Positions 20,203 to 29,262 of a stretch of DNA of 64,000 nucleotides are shown in pieces. The stretch covers positions 1 to 64,000 of the forward strand of contig NZ_JAHLQO010000002.1 in the NCBI RefSeq assembly GCF_018919265.1, written 5' to 3'. The notes under the pieces were generated by a model, which ran no database searches, was not told where the DNA came from, and saw nothing but the letters and a program-made list of their open reading frames with translations. The translations under genes were made by a program, and so were the position numbers. The DNA is from Peptoniphilus ovalis (GTDB taxonomy: Bacteria; Bacillota; Clostridia; Tissierellales; Peptoniphilaceae). The stretch's first letter is position 1. Every line of letters starts with the position of its first letter.

Positions 20203-22722
20203 ATGAAATTTATAAATAAGATAATCAAATATGTAAAGCCAGTTTTTACAATAGGCGTAGTAATTTTAATAATTTTTGAGTTTTCAAAACTCAAGAAAGA
20301 AATTTCTGTAGAAGAGATTTCAAAATTGTTTTATGATTTAGGACCAATTAATATTATTTTGCTTCTAGTTATGGGGTTTATAGCATTTAGTCCAATGCTA
20401 AATTATGATTTTTCGCTTAACAAACATTGGAATATGAATAGAAGAAAATTAGATATTGCTAAGAAAAGTATTATCATTAATTCATTTAACAACTTAATAG
20501 GCTTTGGCGGAATTATAAATATTGGACTTAGAATGAAATATTTTGGAGAAGATAAAGAAGCAAAATCACTTCTTAAATTTTTAATAAAGTCATTTTTATT
20601 TAATTTCACTGGAATTTCAGTATTGTCTCTTATTTCAACAATTTATTTAATAGTTTCAAAAAGTGAAATACTAATAAATTACAAACTTATATTAATAGGT
20701 GGAATTTTATATTATCCAATAACTTTATTATTTTTGTTGTTAAAAAATGAGAAACTACCAATATCAAAAGATTACGCAATAAGAATTTCCATAACATCAT
20801 TTTTTGAATGGGGATTGGCTGGACTATTCTTTGCAAGCATTGGATATATATTGGGAATAAAATTGAAATTAATGACAATTGTTTCAGTTTTTATAATTGC
20901 AAATATATTTGGAGTCTTGTCCTTTATACCAGGTGGTATTGGCTCAATGGATTTAGTGGCCATCACATGCTTTGCATCACTTGGACTTGACAAGGACTTA
21001 GTAGTAACTTGGGTTTTAATTTATCGTATTTTTTATTATATAATACCATTTATTCTAGGGCTTACTCTTTTTGTAAGAGATATAGGATCAGTATTTGATG
21101 AGAAAAAAGACAAGATTCCCTCGAGAATTATAAAATCATTAACTCATGATACTTTGTCCATTATGCTGTATATACTGGGAATATTTTTGATTGTATCTGT
21201 TGTTGCACCAGAAGAACTTTCTAGAATTTCATGGCTTAAAGATTTTAGCCCAGCTAGTGCAAATCTTATTTATCAATTTCCAAGTTTGATTTTAGGATAT
21301 GGATTTATATTGCTTGGAAGAGCAAATAAAGAAAGGGTAAAAAGAGCAACAAAGATAACACTAATTTATTTAATCATCACACTTTTATATTTTTTGTTAC
21401 AAAACTTTGGAATTATAGAAGTATTTTATCTCATAATATGCATGATACTTACATTTATTACTCGAAAAGTTCCTTATAGAGAGCAGCTTGTCTATTCAAT
21501 GGAAGACATAACTATAGATGGAATAATTTATCTAATAGTTTCAACATTGACAGTAATACTTGTGACATTTAATTATTCAATTATTATGGAGAATGAATCA
21601 GATTTCATTATAATTCCCTTTGAAAAAAACTTCATTCCAATAGGAATTGGACTTTTAATAATTTTTGGAATAAATTTTGTACTTTTAAATTATTTAAAGG
21701 GAGAAAAAAAGAAATTAGGAGAATCACTAGACCGTGAAAAAGTTCTTAAAATTATAAGAGAAAATGACGGAACTTCTGATATAGGACTTGCCTTAGTAGG
21801 AGATAAGGAAATATATTACTATTGTGAAGAGGGAATTGAAAAAGCTGCCATTTCAATATCCACAATTAAAGACAGAATAATAGTAATGGGCGATGCTTAT
21901 GGAGATAGTGATTATTTTGCTAAACTAATGGAAAGCTTTATAAGAGAAGCTGATATATATGGTTACAGTCCAATCTTTTATGAAATAGAAGAATCACAGA
22001 CAATAAAACTTCACGATTATGGATTTAGCTTTATAAAGTTTGGCGAAAAAGCATCTATTGACTTAGAAGAATTTAACTTAGAGGGAAGCAAACACAAAAC
22101 TCACAGAAATATAATGTCTAGATTTAAAAAAGAAAATATAGAATTTGAAATATTAAATCCACCTTATAATGAAAAATTTTTAAAAGAATTAAAGGATATT
22201 TCAGATTCATGGCTAGATGGCAGAAGAGAAAAGGGATTTTCACTTGGATTTTTTAGCGAAGAATATATAAAAAATTCAAAGATAGCAGTAGTTAAAAAAG
22301 AAGGAGAGATAGTCGCCTTTGCAAATATAATGCCCAATGCAGAAAAAACTTGGTCTAGCATTGATTTAATGAGATTTCACAGAGTAAAAGCTCCTAAAAG
22401 TGTAATGGAATTTTTATTCTTAAATCTATTTTTAATCGAAAAAGAATCAGGCAGAAAAAAATTTGGATTGGGAATGGCTCCCCTTGCCAATGTCGGAATA
22501 AGTTCAAATAGTTTCACAGAAGAAAAACTTGCCTATTTAGTTTATAAATTTGGATTTAAATTCTATTCCTTTGAAGGACTTCGTGCATATAAAGAAAAAT
22601 TTTCACCAATATGGACACCAGTATATTTAAGCTACTCCAGAAAAACTTGGCTTTTATATAATGTTATAACAGTATTTTTTGTAGATATATTAGCGGTGAA
22701 AAAAGTAAAAAATGTTGATTGA
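20203..22722 (+). CDS. mprF: Lysylphosphatidylglycerol synthetase/flippase MprF
   Basis: The protein has 839 residues, matching MprF. The first ~500 residues are membrane helices of the flippase domain, with the family signature FIPGGIGSMDLVAITCF near residue 245. The C-terminal ~320 residues are the cytosolic DUF2156 aminoacyl-phosphatidylglycerol synthase (GDAYGDSDYF, HKTHRN, FANIMP, GLGMAPLANVG). It adds an amino acid, usually lysine, from aminoacyl-tRNA to phosphatidylglycerol and flips the lipid outward, lowering surface charge and cationic-peptide sensitivity. Its last 12 codons and its terminator are part of a ~100-bp sequence repeated further downstream. Confidence 0.94.
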   Translation: MKFINKIIKYVKPVFTIGVVILIIFEFSKLKKEISVEEISKLFYDLGPINIILLLVMGFIAFSPMLNYDFSLNKHWNMNRRKLDIAKKSIIINSFNNLIGFGGIINIGLRMKYFGEDKEAKSLLKFLIKSFLFNFTGISVLSLISTIYLIVSKSEILINYKLILIGGILYYPITLLFLLLKNEKLPISKDYAIRISITSFFEWGLAGLFFASIGYILGIKLKLMTIVSVFIIANIFGVLSFIPGGIGSMDLVAITCFASLGLDKDLVVTWVLIYRIFYYIIPFILGLTLFVRDIGSVFDEKKDKIPSRIIKSLTHDTLSIMLYILGIFLIVSVVAPEELSRISWLKDFSPASANLIYQFPSLILGYGFILLGRANKERVKRATKITLIYLIITLLYFLLQNFGIIEVFYLIICMILTFITRKVPYREQLVYSMEDITIDGIIYLIVSTLTVILVTFNYSIIMENESDFIIIPFEKNFIPIGIGLLIIFGINFVLLNYLKGEKKKLGESLDREKVLKIIRENDGTSDIGLALVGDKEIYYYCEEGIEKAAISISTIKDRIIVMGDAYGDSDYFAKLMESFIREADIYGYSPIFYEIEESQTIKLHDYGFSFIKFGEKASIDLEEFNLEGSKHKTHRNIMSRFKKENIEFEILNPPYNEKFLKELKDISDSWLDGRREKGFSLGFFSEEYIKNSKIAVVKKEGEIVAFANIMPNAEKTWSSIDLMRFHRVKAPKSVMEFLFLNLFLIEKESGRKKFGLGMAPLANVGISSNSFTEEKLAYLVYKFGFKFYSFEGLRAYKEKFSPIWTPVYLSYSRKTWLLYNVITVFFVDILAVKKVKNVD

Positions 22723-22783
22723 TATATTTGATTGCAGGTAGTTAAGTCTACCTGTTTTTTATTACGAATGAGTTATTAATAGA
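22687..22783 (+). repeat. Direct repeat copy (a): mprF tail plus terminator
   Basis: This stretch runs from the last 12 codons of mprF through its terminator. It is repeated with few changes at 27535-27636 (c) and in its first ~45 bp at 25574-25626 (b). Shared features are GGTGAAAAAAGTAAAAAAT, TTGATTGATATATTTGATT and, in (a) and (c), GCAGGTAG...CTACCTG. Confidence 0.9.
22735..22760 (+). terminator. mprF terminator
   Basis: A perfect CAGGTAG / CTACCTG stem with a six-base loop, followed by six Ts. Confidence 0.9.
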
Positions 22784-22898
22784 AGAAGTAAATTTAACGA
22801 TTGATTTATTTAATCTTTACAACTAATTTACATAAAATAGTTATTAAATAAATATTTCCTCTATATATTAGTACATAATAATATAGTAGGAGGAAAAA

Positions 22899-25535
22899 AT
22901 GAAAAATAATTTTAAACAAAGATTGTTGTCAATGCTACTTGCTTTAGTTATGATTTTCTAAATAATTCCTGCAGGAATTTTTGCAAAAAGTAATGTAGTA
23001 GTTCAGTGGAATTTTAATCCACAAGAGTCAACTGGAAAAATTTCCGATGGATCTTTAAAAATTAAAGATGCAAGTGGAAATGGAAATGACCTTGAAATGC
23101 AAACTTACACAGATGGTCATTTAACTGATGATAAAAGTGCACAAAATTGGGAAGACTATCTAAAGTTTTCCAATGAGTCAGTTAGTGGAAATGGTTCAAT
23201 TGAATTTGCTGGAATTGCGAAAGATAAGGGGGCAGACTTTGTAACAGTTAAGGATGCACCTATTAATTCAGAAACTTTCTCAGAAGGATATACAATTGAA
23301 ATCTTATATTATCTTCCAAAAGATTGGACTAATAATGATAAGTGGATGGGAATCCTAGCAAGACAAGTTGCAGATACAGCAAATGTAAAAACAATGGATG
23401 AACCAGAACTTGGATCAACATCTGTTGCAGTATCTAATTGTAAAGAAATTCAATATCTTACTGTTAACGAAAATGATAGTCATGAGATGACTTCTTCAGT
23501 ATGGTCAGTTGCAATGGATAAAGGTGGACAATGGTATCACATTGCTATTACTTGTGATGACAAGGGAAATATCAATTCTTTTCTAAATGGAGCTGAATCT
23601 TTTAGAAACTTTAATTCATCTGATGATGGAGCAATGAAGGGAATGTTCGCAGACCCAGAAGACGGAAGATTTAGAGTTGGATCTTCTTGGTGGAAAGAGG
23701 GAAGTCAAACACTTGATAAATTCTTAAATGGTAATATCGAAACTATTAGAATATCTAGAGGTGAATTAGATAAAAGTGATTGGTTAATTCCAAATCCAGA
23801 ATCACTTGCAGGAGATTTTGGAACTAATGAAGAATTTCATTTAGAAAATATTAATAATTATAACTTTGTATTTATTCCAGATACACAAAATACAATTAAA
23901 TTTAAACCAGATGTAATGGATACAGCTATTAATGGTTTAATTAATGATGCACAAAAGGGAAATATAAAAGCAGTATCTCACTTAGGAGATGTTGTTGAAA
24001 ACTACGACTCAAAAGAACAATTTGAAAACTCAAAAAACACGTTCTATAAGCTTGCTGATTCAAATTTCCAAGCTCTAATGATTCCAGGTAATCATGATTA
24101 TGCACCAGAACCTGGATTTGGATATAATAATATAGAATTCTATTCTAACCCAAATAATAAACCCATAGATTTATATTATAAAGATTATTATGGAGCAGGT
24201 TCAGAATTTTTAAAGAAGACACCATATACTACTGCTGATTCACCTTCAGGTAGATCATCATACATGAAAGTTAGAGCAGGTTCATATGAATATCTAATGA
24301 TTGGTCTTTCCTGGTATGACCTTGGACGTGACATGGAATGGTTTGAAAATGTATTAAAAGAAAATCCTGAAAACCCAACAATAATTGTAGCTCACAATAT
24401 AGTTGACTGTTCAGATACTGAGCCTTCATCAGTAGAATTGTCAGGAGTTGGTGAATATATTTGGCCAGTAATTAAGAAATACGATCAAGTATTTATGACA
24501 GTTTCAGGTCACTACCATGGAGCTGGAAACAAGGTTTATACAAATGATAATGGAAATCCAGTAATTACAATTCTTGCTGATTACCAATTCTCTTACAATG
24601 GTGGTAATGGATTCTTTAAGTATGCAGAATTTGATGAAAGTCAAAATAAAATATTCTTAAAAACTTATTCGCCATACTCTGCAAGTTTACCAATGAATGA
24701 AAAAACATTCTTTGATGTAAACTATATGAAAGGCGAAGGAAATGATGACATTCTAGATTTAAACTTCAATGAAAGATTTGATTTTGCAAAGAAGTATCAA
24801 CCAATTGCAAAGATTGAAGATATAGCTAAACCTATTGTGGTTGACGAACCTTCTAAACCTGTTGTTGATGAAAATTGGGATGATTATTTAGTAAATAATG
24901 ATAATGATGTAAAAACTTATCCAGTATTTGTTTCAACTGATAGAACCTCTATTCCTAAGACTGAAAATGTAGTAACTGAAAACAAGACAGAAGAAAAAGT
25001 TGATTCCACAAAAGATTATGCAAATCATTGGGCAGAAGAATATATCCAAAAAGTTCTTGATAAAAATCTTATGGATTTACAAGATGGTAAATTTAATCCA
25101 AATAAACAATCTACAAGGATTGAACTTGTAAAAGCTTTAGCTAGAATTCAAGGGGTTAATCCTAAAGATTATAATGAAAAAATATTTGAAGATGTAGAAG
25201 CTGGAACAGAAGATGGTGGATATATTGCATGGGCAAATAAAAATAAATTTATTTTTGGATACGAAGATGGAGAATTCAAAAAAGATAGAGAAATTACAAG
25301 AGAAGAAGTTGCAGCTATTTTAAATAGATATGTTGAAAATCTTAATGTTGACAGAAAAGAATTCAAAGACATAGAATTTAAAGATGCAGATGAAATATCA
25401 GATTGGGCTAAAGATGAAGTTAAAAAAGCTGTAAATAGAGGACTATTCGAAGGTAGAGATGATGGAACTTTTGATGGAAAAGCTAATATAACAAGAGCAG
25501 AAATTGCAAAAATTGTTGTAAATTTACTTTCATAA
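22899..25535 (+). pseudogene. SLH-anchored metallophosphoesterase interrupted by a stop codon in the signal peptide
   Basis: An AGGAGG ribosome site precedes ATG 22899, which opens a signal peptide (MKNNFKQRLL then SMLLALVMIF). It is cut by TAA at 22959-22961, after which the same frame continues IIPAGIFAKSN and stays open to 25535. The first later ATG (23097) has no ribosome site and would lack a signal peptide. Counted through the stop, residues ~35-300 are LamG-like, ~320-590 a calcineurin-type phosphoesterase with metal motifs HLGDVVEN, PGNHDY and VSGHYHG, and ~705-875 three SLH domains (GYEDGEFKKD, GRDDGTFDGK). One base change (for example TCA to TAA) would explain the stop. The body of the gene is intact, so the inactivation is recent, or it is a sequencing error or read-through. 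Confidence 0.88.
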
Positions 25536-25545
25536 AAATTTTAAA

Positions 25546-25572
25546 AGGTGCTGCAAGTCAGCATCTTTTTTA
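25546..25572 (+). terminator. Terminator of the SLH phosphoesterase gene
   Basis: The AGGTGCTG / CAGCATCT stem (one wobble) with a CAAGT loop is followed by six Ts. Confidence 0.85.
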
Positions 25573-25573
25573 C

Positions 25574-25626
25574 ATATTAGTGGTGAAAAAAGTAAAAAAT
25601 ATTGATTGATATATTTGATTTAAAAG
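25574..25626 (+). repeat. Direct repeat copy (b), truncated mprF-tail sequence
   Basis: The first ~45 bp match copies (a) and (c), then the sequence diverges into the GGCTGTCC repeat cluster before the terminator part. Copy (b) shares with (c) two base differences from (a), so (b) and (c) are closer to each other. Confidence 0.85.
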
Positions 25627-25850
25627 AATGAAGGCTGTCCTTTAATGGTAGCGAATAAAATGCGACTGAATAAGGAGCATTTTAGAGCGAGTCGGAAATG
25701 TTAGCAAATTTTAATTTACATTCTTAGCTCAAATTAACGATCGTAGCGAAATTAGAGGCGATGAAGAACCTAACGAACAGCGAGGGCTGTCTGGTTATTT
25801 AAGAAAAGGGGACTGTCCCTGTCAGGTTTACTAAGGGACCGTCCCCTTTC
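25627..25850. repeat. Intergenic repeat cluster: modular element plus GGGACTGTCCC pair
   Basis: A medium-length modular element (about 25632-25793) begins AAGGCTGTCCTTTAATGGTAG. It contains GCGACTGAATAAGGAGCATT and GCAAATTTTAATTT, and ends CAGCGAGGGCTGTC. It is followed by GGGGACTGTCCCTGTCAGG and GGGACCGTCCCC. The IS3 element begins just after. No gene is supported between 25536 and 25895. Confidence 0.85.
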
Positions 25851-25895
25851 CTTTGATGTGAACCCCAAAATCCGGACACGGAATAAGAGGTTCAA

Positions 25896-26411
25896 ATGAA
25901 AAAATACAGCTATGAATTAAAACTAAAAATAGTAAAAGAAAAAGAAGAAGGATATGGAGACAGATACCTTGCAAAAAAATATAAAGTAAGTAGAACATCA
26001 GTAAAAGCATGGTACAATCAATACAGATATCTAGGAGAAGAAGTATTAAAAGAATATAAAGAAAACCCGACATATACAGAAGAATTTAAACACTATGTGC
26101 TTAAATATAGACAAGAAAACAACCTATCATATATACAAACAGCACAAATATTTAAAATAAAACACACATCAACAATAAGGAAATGGCAAGACAAAATCAA
26201 TAGACTAGGATATACTGGATTAAACGAAACAATAACAGAAGAAAAAAATCCAGGAGAAGAAATAATGTCTAAAAAGAAAAACAAACTAACACAAGAAGAA
26301 ATAGAAAAACTAAAAGAAGAACTTGAATACCTAAGAGCGGAGAATCTATATCTAAAAAAGTTAAAAGCCTTAATTCAGGGAAAAAACCAAAAAACAGAGA
26401 AAAAACAATAA
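25896..26411 (+). CDS. IS3-family transposase OrfA
   Basis: The protein has 171 residues. Two N-terminal helix-turn-helix modules (residues ~1-55 with YLAKKYKVSRTSVKAWYNQY, and ~65-110) are followed by a C-terminal leucine-zipper helix (EEIEKLKEELEYLRAENLYL), the standard IS150-group OrfA. It binds the IS ends. A slippery A AAA AAG at 26354-26360 allows a -1 shift into orfB, making the OrfAB transposase. This part appears intact. Confidence 0.92.
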   Translation: MKKYSYELKLKIVKEKEEGYGDRYLAKKYKVSRTSVKAWYNQYRYLGEEVLKEYKENPTYTEEFKHYVLKYRQENNLSYIQTAQIFKIKHTSTIRKWQDKINRLGYTGLNETITEEKNPGEEIMSKKKNKLTQEEIEKLKEELEYLRAENLYLKKLKALIQGKNQKTEKKQ

Positions 26412-27279
26412 TAATAGAAGAATTAAGGCAAGAAAACAAAGACATAAAATTAAAAATTTGGCTAACAGTAGCAAAAATAGGAAAAAGTAGCTATTACGAA
26501 TGGAAAAAAAAACTAGAAAACCCAGATAAAAAAGAAAAAGAAGCAACAGAAAAAATAGCAAAAATAGTAGAAGAATCCAAAGGAAGATACGGATACAGAA
26601 GAGTAACACTAATACTAAAAAAAGAAGGACACCCAATGAATCATAAAAAAGTGTTACGAATAATGAGAGAAAACAACCTGTTATGCACAAAATTCCACAA
26701 GAAAAATAGAAAATACTCATCATACAGAGGAACAGTAGGAAAAATAGCAGAAAATGAATTAAAAAGACAATTCAAAGTAGAAAAACCAAACCAAGTATAC
26801 GTAAGTGATGTAACAGAATTCAAAGTAAAAGGAGAAGAAAAAAAGTATATCTATCACCAATAATGGATCTATACAACAGAGAAATAATATCCTATAGCAT
26901 AAGCACATCACCAACAGTAGAATTTACAAACCAATCATTAATAGAAGCAATAAAAAAACTACCAAAAGAATACAACCTCATGATACACACAGACCAAGGA
27001 TTCCACTATCAGCACAAAACATGGAGAAAATTACTAGAAGAAAATAACATAAAACAAAGCATGTCAAGAAAAGTAAACTGCTTAGACAACTCCCCAATGG
27101 AGAACTTCTTTGGAATACTAAAACAGGAAATGTATTACGGAGAAGAATTTGAAACAGTAGAAGAACTAAAAGAAGCAATAGAAGAATACATCAAATGGTA
27201 TAATGAAAAGAGAATAAAAGAAAACGTAGGAGGATTATCCCCAGTAGAATACAGAGAAAAGCAAAGCTTGGCAAAATAA
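26354..27279 (+). pseudogene. IS3-family transposase OrfB (DDE integrase domain), frameshifted
   Basis: Entered by -1 slippage from orfA, the frame runs through LNSGKKPKNREK, SSYYEWKK, GRYGYRRV and VYVSDVTEF (first catalytic Asp) to a stop at 26861. The adjacent frame then takes over from LSPIMDLYNREI (about 26851) through HTDQG (second Asp) and NSPMENFFGILK (Glu) to 27279. At the junction the sequence has TATCTATCA where a continuous frame would need one more TATC, so loss of one 4-bp tandem copy explains the break. All three catalytic residues are still present across the two pieces. Confidence 0.88.
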
Positions 27280-27283
27280 AAGA

Positions 27284-27409
27284 AAATTTGCCTTTAAAAC
27301 AATAAAAAATTATGAAAATTCCAGTCAAGAGTAAAGGCTTCGCCCACGTCTATGAGACGTGCTCTTGACAGAAATTTACAAATTTTTTAAAAATCAAGTA
27401 GGCAAATTT
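27284..27409 (+). other. Nested inverted-repeat structure at the 3' end of the IS
   Basis: Three nested arm pairs are visible: AAATTTGCCT / AGGCAAATTT (outer), GTCAAGAG / CTCTTGAC (middle) and ACGTCT / AGACGT (inner). An ATTTTTTAAAA stretch lies on the right side. It may act as the transposase terminator or as a structured RNA; function not known. Confidence 0.7.
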
Positions 27410-27467
27410 AGATGGTTTATATATAAGAAAAAAGTCCGTGTTTTTGGGTGCACCTCACCTTTGTTGC

Positions 27468-27530
27468 TGCTTCTTTTCATGCTTTTTCATTTGCGAGGAC
27501 AGCCCTAAAGGGCAGCCCTCTTTATCTTTT
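27468..27530. repeat. Inverted copy of the 16955 repeat element
   Basis: CTTTTCATGCTTTTTCATTT, GCGAGGACAGCCC, TAAA, then GGGCAGCCCTCTT is the reverse complement of 16955-17012 with few differences. Confidence 0.85.
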
Positions 27531-27534
27531 CTAC

Positions 27535-27636
27535 ATATTAGTGGTGAAAAAAGTAAAAAATATTGATTGATATATTTGATTTGAAAGCAGGTAGTTAAGT
27601 CTACCTGATTTTTATTGCGAATTAGTTATTAAGAGA
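27535..27636 (+). repeat. Direct repeat copy (c): duplicated mprF tail and terminator
   Basis: This ~100-bp stretch matches 22687-22783, including the pseudo-coding tail, the stop and the CAGGTAG/CTACCTG hairpin. With copy (a) it brackets about 4.8 kb of accessory DNA. Confidence 0.9.
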
Positions 27637-27685
27637 TTTTGTCACCATATAAAATATTTTAAAACCTTGAAATTTCGAAATTTAA

Positions 27686-27714
27686 TTCAAATTTAAAATT
27701 TTTTATGCTATAAT
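27686..27714 (+). promoter_or_regulatory. purF promoter
   Basis: TTCAAA (-35) lies 17 bp before TATAAT at 27709-27714, which is preceded by TG (extended -10). This leaves a ~190-base leader before purF. Confidence 0.75.
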
Positions 27715-27742
27715 ATTTTTAAATATTATTTGGAGGATTGTG

Positions 27743-27832
27743 TTGGAAATTTGTACTTGCATAATTAATTTTGAACTTTTAAATACTCATTCAAAAAAAT
27801 TTAACGCAATATTTCTAACTAATTTTATATGA
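27743..27832 (+). CDS. Possible 29-residue leader peptide ahead of purF
   Basis: A TTG start 6 bases after TGGAGG opens a frame beginning MEICTCIINFELLN and ending NAIFLTNFI, with TGA at 27830. An alternative GTG sits one codon upstream. The stop lies just before the terminator hairpin at 27840. The peptide matches nothing I recognise. The excellent ribosome site and the position between promoter and terminator argue for a translated leader that could couple translation to attenuation of purF; this is inference. Confidence 0.5.
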   Translation: MEICTCIINFELLNTHSKKFNAIFLTNFI

Positions 27833-27839
27833 TTTTAAT

Positions 27840-27862
27840 AAACCCGGCGACGGGTTTTTTTG
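27840..27862 (+). terminator. Terminator/attenuator in the purF leader
   Basis: The stem AACCCG / CGGGTT with a GCGA loop and seven Ts lies between the purF promoter and the purF start, so it must be bypassed for purF-purL expression from that promoter. Confidence 0.8.
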
Positions 27863-27909
27863 ATTTAATCTAAATTTTAATCTATTTGCAAAGAGGGTCT
27901 GATAAAAAA

Positions 27910-29262
27910 ATGTGTGGAGTTATTGGTATTCACTCACAAAGTGATGTTAGTAAAAAATTATTTTATGGTTTAAATTCCCTGCAACACAGGGGACAAGAAG
28001 CAAGCGGTATTTGTGTATATGATGGCGAGAGCATGGTTTTGGAAAAAGGCATGGGACTTGTCTATGATAATTTTGATGATGAAAGTTTTTTAAAGCTTTC
28101 TGGTAATATTGGAATTGGTCATGTGCGTTATGCTACTGCAGGTGGTTCTCATGAATATAATTCTCAACCACTTTTAGCTTTTTCTAAAAACAAGGAATTT
28201 GCACTTGCTCATAATGGTAATCTTGTCAATCATAAATCAATTAGAAAAGAACTTGAAGAGGAAGGTATGCTTTTTCAAACTTCTATTGATACTGAAGTCA
28301 TCCTTTCACTTGTTGCTAAATTTTATGAGGGAGATATTATTGAAGCTGTCAAAAAAACTATGGCTAGAATTAAGGGAGCTTACAGCGTTGTAATGCTTTT
28401 TGAAGATAAACTTGTTGCCTTTAGAGATCCCAATGGATTTAGACCTCTTTTGATTGGAGAGTCTCAAAAGGGCGAAGTTATTATTGCTTCTGAAAATGCT
28501 CCACTTGAAATTATCGGCACTGATAAAATAAGAGATGTAAAGCCTTCTGAAATTATTTTAGTTGATGAAAATGGAATTCACTCTGATTTTTACGAAAAAG
28601 ACAATAGGGAACACTGTATCTTCGAATATGTTTATTTTGCAAGAACTGATGCAACTCTTGATGGCGTAAACTCCTACAACTTCAGAAGAAGATGCGGAGA
28701 AATTTTATCTAAGGAAGCACCAGTTGAAGCAGACCTAGTAATTGCAGTTCCAGACTCAGGAACTCCAGGTGCTATGGGTTATGCACAAGAGTCAGGTATT
28801 CCCTTTGCAGAAGGTCTTGTTAAAAATAGATACATGGGCAGAACTTTTATAAAGCCTACACCTGAAGAAAGAGAACTTTCAGTTAAGTTAAAGCTAAATC
28901 CTCTTGAAACTGTTTTAAAAGATAAGAGAATTGTAGTTGTTGATGACTCAATTGTTAGAGGAACTACTTCTAAAAACTTAATTATGAGAATGAAAAAGGC
29001 TGGAGCAAAGGAAGTTCACATGAGAATTGTATCTCCACCAGTTAAATATCCTTGTTTTTATGGTATAGATACACCAAGTAGAAAAAATTTAATTGCGGCA
29101 AATTATTCTGTTGAAGAAATTAGAGAAAAAATCGGAGCTGATTCTCTAGCGTTTATATCTATGGATGGAATGTTAGGTGCAACTGGTCTTAAAGAAGATG
29201 TATTTTGCAAATCCTGCTTTAATGGAAATTATGCAGTTGAGCCAAAGGAGTTGATTGTATGA
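27910..29262 (+). CDS. purF: Amidophosphoribosyltransferase PurF
   Basis: The protein has 450 residues from ATG 27910. This start puts the catalytic cysteine of the N-terminal glutaminase domain directly after Met (MCGVIGIHSQ); an upstream TTG at 27886 lacks a ribosome site. LQHRGQEASG is the glutaminase signature. The C-terminal phosphoribosyltransferase domain has the PRPP loop VVVDDSIVRGTT. Cysteines in EHCIFEYVYF, PCFYGID and FCKSC fit the 4Fe-4S ligands of the B. subtilis-type oxygen-sensitive enzyme. It commits PRPP to purine synthesis. It overlaps purL by 4 bases. Confidence 0.97.
   Translation: MCGVIGIHSQSDVSKKLFYGLNSLQHRGQEASGICVYDGESMVLEKGMGLVYDNFDDESFLKLSGNIGIGHVRYATAGGSHEYNSQPLLAFSKNKEFALAHNGNLVNHKSIRKELEEEGMLFQTSIDTEVILSLVAKFYEGDIIEAVKKTMARIKGAYSVVMLFEDKLVAFRDPNGFRPLLIGESQKGEVIIASENAPLEIIGTDKIRDVKPSEIILVDENGIHSDFYEKDNREHCIFEYVYFARTDATLDGVNSYNFRRRCGEILSKEAPVEADLVIAVPDSGTPGAMGYAQESGIPFAEGLVKNRYMGRTFIKPTPEERELSVKLKLNPLETVLKDKRIVVVDDSIVRGTTSKNLIMRMKKAGAKEVHMRIVSPPVKYPCFYGIDTPSRKNLIAANYSVEEIREKIGADSLAFISMDGMLGATGLKEDVFCKSCFNGNYAVEPKELIV

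Larger units (their letters stand above)
25857..27457 (+). mobile_element. IS3-family (IS150-like) insertion sequence, decayed
   Basis: The element carries overlapping orfA and orfB with an A AAA AAG slippage site. The left end TGTGAACCCCAAAATCCGGAC and the right end (reading inward on the minus strand TGAGGTGCACCCAAAAAC then ACGGAC) are imperfect inverted repeats of the IS150 type (TG...CACCC...GGAC). The ends are inferred from this similarity and no clear target duplication is seen. orfB has an extra frameshift, so the copy should be unable to move itself. It lies within the accessory block between direct repeats (b) and (c). Confidence 0.75.

Noticed and set aside
22959-22961. Reading the in-frame TAA as a recoded amino acid
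   Set aside because: TAA ends other genes here normally and no recoding element is seen; a point mutation is the simpler explanation.
27715-27862. Purine riboswitch in the purF leader
   Set aside because: The conserved purine aptamer core was not found; only the small ORF and the terminator are supported.
27886-27909. Upstream TTG start giving PurF a nine-residue propeptide, as in B. subtilis
   Set aside because: No ribosome site for the TTG; the ATG at 27910 puts the catalytic Cys directly after Met. Not fully excluded.
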